A DNA stretch of 64,000 nucleotides from contig JAEZCE010000027.1 in assembly GCA_023429995.1 (NCBI GenBank), positions 186,001-250,000 of the forward strand, in the 5' to 3' direction. Numbering within the stretch: position 1 is the first letter of the stretch; every line of letters starts with the position of its first letter. Both the position numbers and the translations under genes were made by a program. The notes under the pieces are model-generated. The model was given only the letters and a program-made list of their open reading frames with translations, had not been told where the DNA came from and made no database searches. Source of the stretch: Bacillota bacterium (GTDB lineage: Bacteria > Bacillota > UBA4882 > UBA8346). Below are positions 35,552 to 44,695 of this stretch, one piece after another.

Positions 35552-36706
35552 ATGGATCAATACGGATTCTCCACCACATCAATTCATATCGGGCAGGAAC
35601 CGGACAGCGCCACCGGCGCCATCATCACCCCGATTTATGCAACCTCAACCTTTGTACAAGAAAGTCCCGGCAAGCACAAGGGTTTTGAGTATTCGCGCAG
35701 CGGTAATCCTACTCGGGCCGCTTTGGAAAAATGTATCACTGCGTTGGAGGGAGGAACTGCCGGATTCGCATTCTCCTCCGGGTTAGCTGCCGAGTCGGCT
35801 ATCATAGACACCCTTGAGCCTGGTTCCCATATTATTGCAACCAACGATCTTTATGGGGGAACATTCCGCCTTTTTGAGCGAGTAAAAAAGGATCTCAATC
35901 AACTTGAAGTATCGTATGTCGATATGACCGAACCGGGGGCGATTGAGAAAAATATCAAACCAAATACCAAAATGATCTGGGTGGAAACTCCGACCAATCC
36001 TTTATTGAAAATCATTGATTTGAAAAAAGTCGCCGGCCTGGCCAAAAAACATAATTTAATCAGTGTTTGTGACAATACCTTTGCAACGCCCTATCTCCAA
36101 AAACCTTTACAATTTGGATTTGATATTGTAGTCCATTCAGCGACCAAATATCTTAATGGACACTCGGATATTATCGCCGGTATTGTGGTTACCAATCATG
36201 ACGAATTAATACCTAAAATAAAATTTTTACAAAATGCCGTTGGGTCTATCTTGTCGCCCTTTGATTCTTTTTTATTATTGCGCGGCTTAAAGACATTAGC
36301 CGTGAGAATGCACGCCCATTGCCAAAATGCTAAAATCATCGCTGAATTTTTGGCGCAGCATGCTAAAGTAGAAAAAGTACTTTATCCCGGATTGGCCATG
36401 AATCCTTATCAGTTAATCGCCAGTGAACAGATGACGGATTTTGGCGGAATGATTACGATTTTCCTGAAAGGTGATTCCGCCGCTACCATCAAATTTTTGG
36501 AAAATACCCGGCTATTTTCGCTGGCTGAAAGTCTGGGCGGAGTGGAAAGTCTAATTGAAGCCCCGGCGTTGATGACGCATGCTTCAATTCCAAAAGAAAT
36601 TCGCGAGCAAAACGGAATTTATGATAATCTGGTGCGATTATCAGTTGGAATTGAGGATGCGGCCGATTTGATCAACGATTTGGATCAAGCTTTGTCTTTT
36701 ATTTGA
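35552..36706 (+). CDS. Cystathionine gamma-lyase / gamma-synthase family enzyme
   Basis: 384 aa Cys/Met metabolism PLP enzyme. YSRSGNPTRAALEKCI, SGLAAESAI, VETPTNPLLKI, CDNTFATPYLQ and the lysine block VHSATKYLNGHSDIIAG are characteristic; SLAESLGGVESLIEAPALMTHAS closes the protein. The pairing with the CBS-type gene 10 bp upstream favours cystathionine gamma-lyase (cystathionine to cysteine). It ends 26 bp from the convergent oppF-like gene with no strong terminator between them. Confidence 0.88.
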   Translation: MDQYGFSTTSIHIGQEPDSATGAIITPIYATSTFVQESPGKHKGFEYSRSGNPTRAALEKCITALEGGTAGFAFSSGLAAESAIIDTLEPGSHIIATNDLYGGTFRLFERVKKDLNQLEVSYVDMTEPGAIEKNIKPNTKMIWVETPTNPLLKIIDLKKVAGLAKKHNLISVCDNTFATPYLQKPLQFGFDIVVHSATKYLNGHSDIIAGIVVTNHDELIPKIKFLQNAVGSILSPFDSFLLLRGLKTLAVRMHAHCQNAKIIAEFLAQHAKVEKVLYPGLAMNPYQLIASEQMTDFGGMITIFLKGDSAATIKFLENTRLFSLAESLGGVESLIEAPALMTHASIPKEIREQNGIYDNLVRLSVGIEDAADLINDLDQALSFI

Positions 36707-36731
36707 TTCCTTAGCTTTATTGGCATGGTAT

Positions 36732-37700
36732 TTAAACCAAGTGACAGGCAATCTGGTGGCCGTTTCCCAAATCACGCAAATTGGGAATCGCTTGACGGCA
36801 TATATCCTTTGCTTGTGGGCAACGGGTGTGAAATCTGCATCCGGATGGCGGCTGGACGGGGCTGGGGATATCTCCGTTAAGGATCATTCGCTGCCGCCTT
36901 ATAGTTGGATCGGGAACGGGAATTGCCGACAACAGGGCTTTGGTGTAAGGATGAAGCGGATGGGTAAATAACTCCTCCCTCGGTGCCAGCTCGACCAGGA
37001 CTCCCAGATACATAATGGCGATTTTGGAGCACAAGTGCTCGACTACGCTTAAGTCATGAGAGATAAACAGATAGGAAAGCTTTTTTTGTTCTTGCAAATC
37101 GCTGAACAAATTGATAATTTGCGCCTGAATGGAGACATCCAGTGCCGAGACGGGCTCATCGGCAACTACAAATTCCGGATTCAGCGCCATGGCCCGGGCA
37201 ATAACAATGCGTTGCCTTTGTCCACCAGAGAATTCATGTGCAAACCGGTCCATCTGGTAAGGAGCCAAGCCGCACAATTGGAGAATCTCCTCCACCTGTT
37301 GATGGAGTTCTAGCGGCGTTGCGGCCAGTCCGTGCTGGAGCAGAGGCTCTCCGATGGCATCCCCGATGCGCATCCGGGGGTCTAGGGAACTGTATGGATC
37401 TTGAAAAATATATTGCATTTTGGGACGAAGTTTCTGCAATTCTTTTGGGGGTAAGTCATGAATATCATGACCGTTAAATTTTACGGTTCCCGCCGTTTTC
37501 TTATTTAGACGCAAAATAGTCCGTCCGATGGTCGTTTTCCCACTGCCGGACTCACCCACCAGTCCAAAAGCTTCCCCTTTTTCAATCCTAAAGCTAACCC
37601 CATCCACGGCTTTCACATAGCCGACAGCTTGGCGAAATAGTCCGCCCGTAATGGGAAAATAGGTCTTTAAACCCGTCACTTCTAATAATGCCTGACTCAT
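36732..37700 (-). CDS. Peptide/nickel-type ABC transporter ATPase (OppF/DppF-like)
   Basis: About 322 aa. Walker A GESGSGKTTIGR, signature FSGGQRQRIVIARA, Walker B VADEPVSALDVS and the C-terminal oligopeptide-transporter extension with CRFHTRCPQAKDIC. AAGGAG fits ATG 37700; ten earlier in-frame codons are less likely. It is the last gene of the five-gene minus-strand operon. Confidence 0.9.
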   Translation of the reverse strand: MSQALLEVTGLKTYFPITGGLFRQAVGYVKAVDGVSFRIEKGEAFGLVGESGSGKTTIGRTILRLNKKTAGTVKFNGHDIHDLPPKELQKLRPKMQYIFQDPYSSLDPRMRIGDAIGEPLLQHGLAATPLELHQQVEEILQLCGLAPYQMDRFAHEFSGGQRQRIVIARAMALNPEFVVADEPVSALDVSIQAQIINLFSDLQEQKKLSYLFISHDLSVVEHLCSKIAIMYLGVLVELAPREELFTHPLHPYTKALLSAIPVPDPTIRRQRMILNGDIPSPVQPPSGCRFHTRCPQAKDICRQAIPNLRDLGNGHQIACHLV

Positions 37701-37711
37701 TGACGAACTCC

Positions 37712-38677
37712 TTATGCATAAAGATAACATGCCGTTTTATGTTCCCCCGGTCCGGCTACTAGCTCCGGAGCTTTGGTTTTGCAAAACTCCAGGCAATGCT
37801 GGCAGCGGTCGCTGAAATAACACGACTCTTTCAGTTCCACCAAATTAGGGACTTGCCCCGGGATGGAATAAAGGCGTTTTTCATGCCGGCCAATGATTGG
37901 CTTTGATTTTAAAAGTCCTTGGGTGTAAGGGTGCTTCGGATGACTGAACAACTCAAGTACAGGAGCCTCTTCAATGATTTTACCGGCATACATTACTATC
38001 ACCCGGTCGGCCATTTCCGCTACGACTCCGAGATCATGGGTGATGAACAAAATGGACATGTTAAACTCCGATTTCATTTGGCGGAGCAAATCTAAAATTT
38101 GCGCTTGAATGGTAACATCCAGGGCTGTCGTTGGTTCATCGGCGATCAATAACTTTGGTTCACAACTAAGAGCCGTCGCAATCATGATTCTTTGGAGCAT
38201 CCCCCCACTCAATTCATGAGGATAGGCGAGGCAGATCTCTTCTGCCCGGGGAATTCCCACCGTTTGAATCAGTTCGCTCGCTTTTCGGTAAGCTTCTTTC
38301 TTACTGAGGAAGCGATGTTCCATTAACGGCTCCACCATTTGCTGTCCGATGGTAAATACCGAATTCAGCGCTGTCATTGGTTCCTGAAAGATCATGGCAA
38401 TATCGGCGCCCCTGAGACGACGCATTTCTGCCTCTTTGAACTTTAAAAGGTCATTACCGGCAAAATAGATTTCGCCCCCGACAATTTTGCCCGGGTCGCT
38501 GACCAGCCGCATGAGGGAAAGAGCGGTCACACTTTTTCCACAACCGGATTCCCCCACGATACACACAGTTTCCCCCGCTTTGACTGTGAAACTGATATCA
38601 TTCACCGCTTTACTGACTTCTTGCTCAACATAAAAGTAGGTTTTTAAATTCCTTAGTTCGACCAATGGCCTTTCCAC
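37712..38677 (-). CDS. Peptide/nickel-type ABC transporter ATPase (OppD/DppD-like)
   Basis: 321 aa. Walker A GESGCGKSVTALSLM, signature LSGGMLQRIMIATA, Walker B LIADEPTTALDVT and a C-terminal CYFSDRCQHCLEFC motif typical of OppD-type subunits. Start is GTG 38677. It couples ATP hydrolysis to the OppB/OppC-like permeases encoded upstream. Confidence 0.9.
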   Translation of the reverse strand: MERPLVELRNLKTYFYVEQEVSKAVNDISFTVKAGETVCIVGESGCGKSVTALSLMRLVSDPGKIVGGEIYFAGNDLLKFKEAEMRRLRGADIAMIFQEPMTALNSVFTIGQQMVEPLMEHRFLSKKEAYRKASELIQTVGIPRAEEICLAYPHELSGGMLQRIMIATALSCEPKLLIADEPTTALDVTIQAQILDLLRQMKSEFNMSILFITHDLGVVAEMADRVIVMYAGKIIEEAPVLELFSHPKHPYTQGLLKSKPIIGRHEKRLYSIPGQVPNLVELKESCYFSDRCQHCLEFCKTKAPELVAGPGEHKTACYLYA

Positions 38678-38684
38678 AGTGAGT

Positions 38685-39599
38685 TTACCTACCTTTCAAT
38701 TTAGGATCCAGTGCATCCCGGAGTCCATCCCCGAGTAAATTAATGGAAACGACGGTTAAAAAGATCGCCATACCCGGCGGGATCCAAAGCCAAGGACGCA
38801 TCTGAAACATAATAATGTCATTCGCCACATCAATCATATTTCCCCAGGACGGAAGCGGCGGGACCACACCAAGCCCAAGAAAGCTTAAAACCGATTCACT
38901 CAGGATGGAGCCGGCTACATTTAACGTGGCCACTACGAGTAAAAGCGGTACAGTGTTTGGAATTAAATGATGAAAGATCTTACGGCGAGCGCTTAATCCC
39001 AAAACTTCCGCCGCCTGCATAAACGGTTTTTCCCGCAATGACAAAATTTCGCCGCGGATTAAACGGGCCAGCCGGGGCCAGCCGACTAAACCGAGCATCA
39101 GCATGACAATATAGATACGGTAAGCCCCGGGAACCTTCCATTCTGAAAGAATGGCGCCAATAATGATCAGTAAAGGAAGTTCGGGAATGGACATTAAGAT
39201 ATCGGCCAACCGCATCAACAATTGATCGGTGATCCCGCTATAAAAGCCGGAAACGGCTCCCAATAATGTTCCAATCAGAACCGAAAGTACCATAGCGGCA
39301 AGGCCCACTGTCAGGGAGATTCTCCCGGCCAGCATTAGCCGGGTAAGGACATCCCGGCCCAGTTCATCTGTTCCCAGCCAATGATCCAAGGACGGCGGTT
39401 GTTCCATTACGGATACATTCACCGTATCGGAAGCATATGGTGAAAAGATCGGCCCGATAAAACTGAATAAAAACATAAAAATCAGAAAAAAAAGCCCCCC
39501 GATGGCCAGCTTATTCTTGGTAAGCCGCCGTAGGGATTGCTGCCAAAGGGATTCCGATTTAGTTTGTTGCGGTTTGGTTATTTCCAAACTGAGATTCAC
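38685..39599 (-). CDS. Peptide/nickel-type ABC permease (OppC/DppC-like)
   Basis: 304 aa with an N-terminal membrane helix followed by LGTDELGRDVLTRLMLAGRISL, the DppC/OppC N-terminal signature, five further helices and the EAA-type loop AAEVLGLSARRKIFHHLIPN. GTG 39599 has GGGGG upstream. Partner of the following OppB-like permease. Confidence 0.9.
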   Translation of the reverse strand: MNLSLEITKPQQTKSESLWQQSLRRLTKNKLAIGGLFFLIFMFLFSFIGPIFSPYASDTVNVSVMEQPPSLDHWLGTDELGRDVLTRLMLAGRISLTVGLAAMVLSVLIGTLLGAVSGFYSGITDQLLMRLADILMSIPELPLLIIIGAILSEWKVPGAYRIYIVMLMLGLVGWPRLARLIRGEILSLREKPFMQAAEVLGLSARRKIFHHLIPNTVPLLLVVATLNVAGSILSESVLSFLGLGVVPPLPSWGNMIDVANDIIMFQMRPWLWIPPGMAIFLTVVSINLLGDGLRDALDPKLKGR

Positions 39600-39611
39600 G
39601 TTTACCCCCTA

Positions 39612-40565
39612 TTATAGTCGGATCCGCGGGTCGGCTGCGGCGTATAAAATATCGGCCAGAAAATTTCCGAGAATCGTCAAGACCGAAAGAAACATGGTAA
39701 ACGCCATCAAAACCGGGTAATCCCGGAAACTGAGCGCTTCCAATTGGATTCGCCCCACCCCCGGCCAATTAAAAATTTGTTCGGTAATAATCGCCCCTGA
39801 GAACAAACCGGGCAGTTCAAACCCTAATAGGGTGATTGCCGGCAGAATGGCATTTTTCAAGGCGTGTTTAAAGATGACCGTTTTTTCTTTCAGACCTTTG
39901 GCTCGAGCCGTCCGGATGAAGTCCATCCGAATCACCTCCAGCATGCTGGTGCGGAAATAACGGGTAAGGGAGCCGATGCTTAACAAGGTAAGGATGGTGA
40001 CCGGCAAAACCATATGCCGGATCACCTCCAGAACATAATTAAGGCCGGTGGCCTCGCTGCCAGTGTCAATCATCCCTCCGATGGGCAGTAGATTAAAATC
40101 CACCGCAACTACTTTAATCAGCAACAGGCCCAGAAAAAATGCCGGAAACGACATTGCGATAAAAACGCCCAGAGTGACCAATGAATCAAACCAGGAATAT
40201 TGATGCAACGCCGAAAAAACCCCGATGATCAAGGCAATCGACCAAGTAAGTGCCAACGCCACCACCGCAATGAGAAAAGAATTCCAAATAAATTTATTTA
40301 AAAGGGACACCACTGGTTCTTGATATTTTAAGGAGAAACCGAACTGCCCGGTGGCGACCTCTTTTACCCAATGGATATAACGTTCCGGAATCGGTTTATC
40401 CAATCCGTAGAGGACTTTTAATTCATGGGCCCGCTCCGGAGTCAACCGGGGGTTGGAATCGAAATAATTGCCGGGCAATAAAGCGAATAAAAAGAATACA
40501 ATAATTGAAACCCCGAACAGGGTGGGGATCATCTGAAGAAAACGGCGTAAAATAAAATATTTCAT
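39612..40565 (-). CDS. Peptide/nickel-type ABC permease (OppB/DppB-like)
   Basis: 317 aa, six helices. FILRRFLQMIPTLFGVSIIVFFLF is the DppB N-terminal helix and the EAA loop is TARAKGLKEKTVIFKHALKN. GGGAG precedes ATG 40565. A perfect 13-bp hairpin separates it from the binding-protein gene. Confidence 0.9.
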   Translation of the reverse strand: MKYFILRRFLQMIPTLFGVSIIVFFLFALLPGNYFDSNPRLTPERAHELKVLYGLDKPIPERYIHWVKEVATGQFGFSLKYQEPVVSLLNKFIWNSFLIAVVALALTWSIALIIGVFSALHQYSWFDSLVTLGVFIAMSFPAFFLGLLLIKVVAVDFNLLPIGGMIDTGSEATGLNYVLEVIRHMVLPVTILTLLSIGSLTRYFRTSMLEVIRMDFIRTARAKGLKEKTVIFKHALKNAILPAITLLGFELPGLFSGAIITEQIFNWPGVGRIQLEALSFRDYPVLMAFTMFLSVLTILGNFLADILYAAADPRIRL

Positions 40566-40576
40566 AACGACTCCCT

Positions 40577-40610
40577 AAAAATGTCTAGTTTTTTAAGAAC
40601 TAGACATTTT
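40577..40610 (-). terminator. Intercistronic hairpin between binding protein and permease
   Basis: AAAATGTCTAGTT (40577-40589) pairs perfectly with AACTAGACATTTT (40598-40610). Read on the minus strand the hairpin ends in TTTT. It probably lowers permease expression relative to the binding protein or stabilises the 3' end of its mRNA. Confidence 0.65.
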
Positions 40611-40635
40611 TCAATGTTTTCGGTATTATCATCAA

Positions 40636-42342
40636 TTATTGCTGAATGGTTATTTTGGCTAAGCTGGAAGAGATCCCGGTATAGTTGTCAATCTCCAATC
40701 CTTGAATCCTGCTGTTATAACCGGCCACACTTTTACGGTAATTCAAGAGAATTATCGGCGGATCTTCGGTCAGTTCTTTGAACAACTCCTGGTAAACTGC
40801 TTTACGCTTGTTCAGGTCGGTGGTGCCCACACTTTCCAGGAGCAACTGGTCGACTTTAGGATTGGAATACCCGGACACATTGTCTGGAAACGTGGAGGCG
40901 AATTCTTTTACACCTTCATCCGGATCAGTTAATAACGAAGTGGATACAGAAGCGAGATCGTAAGTGCCTTGATTCAATTTCGCTACCAAGGTATTGAAAT
41001 CCATTACTTCCGGATCGAGCTCGATCCCAATGGCTTTATAATTTTCTTGGGCGATCGGAATGAAAACGTCGTCTTTGGCTCGAGTTAAATAACTAATCTT
41101 TAGTTTTTCGCCATTCTTCTCGCGAATACCGTCTGGAGCTACTTTCCAACCCGCTTGGGTTAACAGCGCTTTGGCTTTTTCCGGATTAAATTCGTATTTC
41201 TTGACGCTGTTCTCGGTATAAGCCCATGATAAAGGGGAGGTCGGGACGTGGGCCACCTGACCGTATCCTCTATACTTGGCCTCCACATATTTTTGGCGGT
41301 CCAGCCCGTAAATCAAGGCTTGCCGCACTAATTTATCCTTTAAGTAAGGTTTCTTATTGTTGATATAAACATAAGAGAAAATATTGGCCGTGGAGATTCG
41401 AATGGTGGCAAAGCCTAAACTTTTGAGTAGGTCGATATTGTCTTTATTGGCGTCAAATCCATCATAATCGGTTTCTCCGGTCTGGAACAGCTGGAGTTTG
41501 GTTTCCGGGACCGTCACCTTATAGATCAGATGTTCCACCCGGGGTTTACCGCTGTAATAATAGGGATTGGCGATATAACGGATTTCTTGATCCGGGACGT
41601 ATTTCTCGAATTTATACGGCCCGGCGCCGAGTGGTTTGGAATACAACTCTCTTAAATAATCAAGCTTGCCTCGTTGATATCCTTTGCCATAGTATGCTTT
41701 AGGTAAAACTTGCACTCCGAGTAAGAATAAAGTTTGAGCATTGATCTTTTCCGTAGTGATCTTAATAGTCAGAGGGTCAATGACTTTAATTCCCTCAATG
41801 GAACCGGCTTTTCCTTCTTTATAGGCCTGACCGCCTTTGATAAAAGCCTTGGAAATATCGATGTACCCACTGTAACTGGGATCATCTAGCAAAGTAAGGG
41901 TAAATGCTACATCTGCTGCGGTCAACGGAGAACCGTCGCTGAACTTCAAACCTTTGCGTAAATAAAAGGTGTAGGTTAGTTGATCGGGTGAGATCAACCA
42001 TTTTTGGGCGAGAACCGGAACCAGTTTCCCATCTTTATCATAATTAACCAGCGCTGCAAAAATCGGATCAGTGGCGTTACCGTCCCACCCATTGTCATAG
42101 AAATAGGGGAGAAAAACTCCACCTGGAGAGGAGATGGCCGCCACAAACGTATCTTTACGGTTTTTTGCTTTTGCCGGGCTTTTCTCCGGAGCAATTGCCT
42201 TAATGATTTCCTCCTTTAGATTTTTTATTTGAGTAATTCCCTGGGTGGGCGCTGAAGTAACAGCAGATAACCGGTTTAAATAAATCGAAAACATTAGAGC
42301 TATACTCATCATAAAAATAATGGGTTTCACTAGTTTCTTCAT
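40636..42342 (-). CDS. Family 5 extracellular solute-binding protein
   Basis: 568 aa. Signal peptide at about 1-30 without a lipobox cysteine. The family 5 signature is LTYTFYLRKGLKFSDGSPLTAADVAFTL, followed by TDPIFAALVNY-type early residues and RQALIYGLDRQKYVEA. It binds a peptide, nickel complex or similar ligand for the permeases downstream. A box-controlled promoter upstream ties it to the sulfur regulon, so a sulfur-containing peptide such as glutathione or a metallophore is possible (inference). Confidence 0.88.
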   Translation of the reverse strand: MKKLVKPIIFMMSIALMFSIYLNRLSAVTSAPTQGITQIKNLKEEIIKAIAPEKSPAKAKNRKDTFVAAISSPGGVFLPYFYDNGWDGNATDPIFAALVNYDKDGKLVPVLAQKWLISPDQLTYTFYLRKGLKFSDGSPLTAADVAFTLTLLDDPSYSGYIDISKAFIKGGQAYKEGKAGSIEGIKVIDPLTIKITTEKINAQTLFLLGVQVLPKAYYGKGYQRGKLDYLRELYSKPLGAGPYKFEKYVPDQEIRYIANPYYYSGKPRVEHLIYKVTVPETKLQLFQTGETDYDGFDANKDNIDLLKSLGFATIRISTANIFSYVYINNKKPYLKDKLVRQALIYGLDRQKYVEAKYRGYGQVAHVPTSPLSWAYTENSVKKYEFNPEKAKALLTQAGWKVAPDGIREKNGEKLKISYLTRAKDDVFIPIAQENYKAIGIELDPEVMDFNTLVAKLNQGTYDLASVSTSLLTDPDEGVKEFASTFPDNVSGYSNPKVDQLLLESVGTTDLNKRKAVYQELFKELTEDPPIILLNYRKSVAGYNSRIQGLEIDNYTGISSSLAKITIQQ

Positions 42343-42481
42343 GACTAACCTCGCTTAAATTAGTATTATTTTTATTCCAGCAACTCATTTGCAACCGCTA
42401 CCAAAACTAGAAATATCTTTGATGAAACCACCTCTTCAGTTCCAAGCTCAGTAACCTAGCTCTGATAAATCATTTCATACT

Positions 42482-42537
42482 ATTCCCATTTGTTTGGATG
42501 GTATGTTCATATTACAACACCAACCATTTTTTGTCAA
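42482..42537 (-). promoter_or_regulatory. Promoter with ATAGGAAT-like box for the peptide/nickel-type importer
   Basis: On the minus strand: TTGACA (complement of 42532-42537), 17 bp, TAATAT (complement of 42509-42514), then ATGGGAAT (complement of 42482-42489). The 42538-42880 stretch on the other side shows no gene, only AT-rich sequence. Confidence 0.64.
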
Positions 42538-42969
42538 TATTAGTGTTGTTAGAATATCAGGATAAAATAGAAGTCATTGAAAAATACTGCTAAACAAAAA
42601 ATAAAATTTAGCATTTGAGTTTGTTTCAAAATGGAAATTATTTGTATAAAATAATATTTTAAATGCAAAAAAACAACAGAAAATAATTACACTTCAATCA
42701 ACAATGTGGTAAATAAGTTGCAAAGAGAATATTCGGACTAGCTGTTATATTTCCTGGTTAGCCGTTGAAGCAGAAACGATAGTTGCCACCAGCGGATTAT
42801 GTTTCTACGAATTGCTGCCATCGTTTACCAATGATATGATCTAGAAAATTACCGGCAAAAAATAGGAGAAAATTTGAAAATATAAGTATTTCGATCTGAA
42901 AAATATTATATAATGGAATAAAGATTGACTGGAGTTAATGAAAATCAGAATTCCAGAGGAGAGGGTTTT

Positions 42970-43331
42970 ATGAAAAGCCTCGGATGTTGTACTTATCGCC
43001 TCACCAGTTTATTTCGGTGACATTACCGCTCAAACCAAAGGTTTGATCGACCGTCTTTATTCATATTATCTTCCGGATTATTAAACCAATCCAAGTCCAA
43101 GCCGTTTGGCACCTGGAAAAGCTAGTATTTATTCTGCCCCAGGGAAATCCAGATAAGAAAGCTTTTGAAGATATTATCACGAAATACACCCGGATCTTAA
43201 CCCGTCTTGATTTCACAGAAATTTATACCATTCGTGCATTGGGAGTGGGCCCGGGAAGCGTTATTCGGGAACAGAAGACTGTAGTGAAGATGATTAACGA
43301 TACTGCCAAAAAGCTTATAGCCGGCGCTTAA
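42970..43331 (+). pseudogene. Truncated, disabled copy of the iron-sulfur flavoprotein gene
   Basis: From about 42982 the sequence closely follows codons ~76-191 of the gene at 26850, including the VYFGDITAQTKGLIDR and RALGVGPGS blocks. A TAA interrupts it after YYLPDY (43081) and a frameshift follows near PGK. The first ~75 codons, with the 4Fe-4S cysteines, are missing and the remainder is joined to a short ATGAAAAGC start. The upstream AT-rich stretch (42885-42930) also matches that of 26850. Confidence 0.75.
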
Positions 43332-43403
43332 TCTGAGTTAATCATAGATAAACTATGATCGCAGGCCCCATCAAAAGATTTAACCAATTCTAAAGAAATA
43401 TAA

Positions 43404-43452
43404 TTGACAAACACCAAACCAGGGCATAAAATATAATTAAACTTATTGGAAT
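43404..43452 (+). promoter_or_regulatory. Promoter with ATAGGAAT-like box for the importer-methyltransferase-reductase operon
   Basis: TTGACA 43404-43409, 17 bp, TAAAAT 43427-43432, ATTGGAAT 43445-43452. Confidence 0.72.
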
Positions 43453-43459
43453 AGTATAA

Positions 43460-43517
43460 TATGTCTGACTAGAAAACTAGAGGCCATAGTCCCTTGCGGA
43501 TTGTGGCCTTATTCTTT
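43460..43517 (+). promoter_or_regulatory. Conserved antiterminator/terminator leader, copy 6
   Basis: CTAG (43469-43472), AAAA, CTAG (43477-43480), outer UAUG with CAUA. The terminator stem GGCCATAGTCC / GGATTGTGGCC has 11 consecutive pairs, counting G-T, and a T-rich tail. Confidence 0.74.
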
Positions 43518-43566
43518 ACCCGGAAAAGTGAATCTGGTTGAAAAGTTGCTCGGGGGAGGTAAGAAA

Positions 43567-44646
43567 ATGAGAATTGAAAGGATAGAAGCGGATCAGATGA
43601 CAGCCAAAGAACGACTTCAGGCATTTCTGGAAGGTAAACCTTATGACCGGATTCCTTGTAATCTGTTTATCGGCGATCATGCCGCCAGGTTGATTGGGGC
43701 TAAAGTATCCGAATTGCATCTCTCCGTTGACAAGGCTGTTGAGGCTCAGGTTGCCGCCTTTAAAACTTATCAAACGGAAGGTACGGGAGTGGGGCCCGGA
43801 TTGGGAGGGATTGCAGAGGCCATCGGAAGTAAACTAGCTTTTCCGGATCAAGGAGCACCCATTGTTTCAGAATTTGTAGTCCAAGAATTTTCTGATTTGG
43901 ACCGGCTGGCGGTTCCTGATCCATTAAAAGCCGCAAGATTAGCCAATATTCTGAAGGCTAATAATATTCTCATTGAAAAACTGGGCAGCGAAATTCCGGT
44001 ATCCATTGGTGTACCTGGACCGTTCACTACAGCAGCCAATATCCGGGGAACCGAGAAATTTATGCGGGATTTGTATAAACATCCGGAGTTTGCCCACCGG
44101 CTGTTGCGACTCTCGGCGGACAGTATTATTGCTTTTGTGAAAGAAGCGGCGAAGCTCGATGCATCATTCAGTATTGCTGAACCAACAGCTTCCGGAAGCT
44201 TAATCAGCCAGAAACAGTTCCGGGAATTCGCATTACCCTATCTGAAAGAGCTGGTTTATTTTATCAAAAATGCCGGGAAACCCGCTCCTTCATTACATAT
44301 ATGCGGCAATACCAAAGGAATTTGGAGAGAAATGGCAGATACGGGTGCTGGAATGTTAAGTATTGATAATCAGGTTGATCTGGCCGAAGCTAAGCAGGCA
44401 GTTGGAGAGCGAGTGATACTGGTAGGTAATATCAAACCCACTGAGACCATGTATTTGGGTAAACCTTTGGATGTGGAGAAAAATGCCAAGGAATGCCTTG
44501 GAAAGGCTTACGACAACCCCAAGGGATATATTTTAGCTTTGGGATGTGGGTTACCGATTCAGACCCCGCCGGAAAACATTCACGCCCTAAGAGAAGCCGC
44601 CCGTAAGTTTGGGCAGTATCCGTTCAATCCTGAAAATTTCAACTGA
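43567..44646 (+). CDS. MtaA/UroD-family methyltransferase (first of the operon)
   Basis: About 359 aa. UroD fold of the corrinoid methyltransferase branch with the zinc motif in LHICGNTKGIW and LALGCGLPIQTP (HxC ... C). GVPGPFTTAANIRGTEKFMRDLYKHPE and AEPTASGSLIS are shared with the enzyme at 48666. GGGAGG fits ATG 43567; an earlier in-frame start lies inside the leader terminator. It heads an operon with a sulfonate-type importer, a second methyltransferase and a nitrogenase-like pair. It lacks an adjacent corrinoid protein and may use the one at 11805. Confidence 0.84.
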   Translation: MRIERIEADQMTAKERLQAFLEGKPYDRIPCNLFIGDHAARLIGAKVSELHLSVDKAVEAQVAAFKTYQTEGTGVGPGLGGIAEAIGSKLAFPDQGAPIVSEFVVQEFSDLDRLAVPDPLKAARLANILKANNILIEKLGSEIPVSIGVPGPFTTAANIRGTEKFMRDLYKHPEFAHRLLRLSADSIIAFVKEAAKLDASFSIAEPTASGSLISQKQFREFALPYLKELVYFIKNAGKPAPSLHICGNTKGIWREMADTGAGMLSIDNQVDLAEAKQAVGERVILVGNIKPTETMYLGKPLDVEKNAKECLGKAYDNPKGYILALGCGLPIQTPPENIHALREAARKFGQYPFNPENFN

Positions 44647-44695
44647 GAAAAATACGATTTTGCATGTATTTTTACAAGAAAGGAGGTGGAGATGG

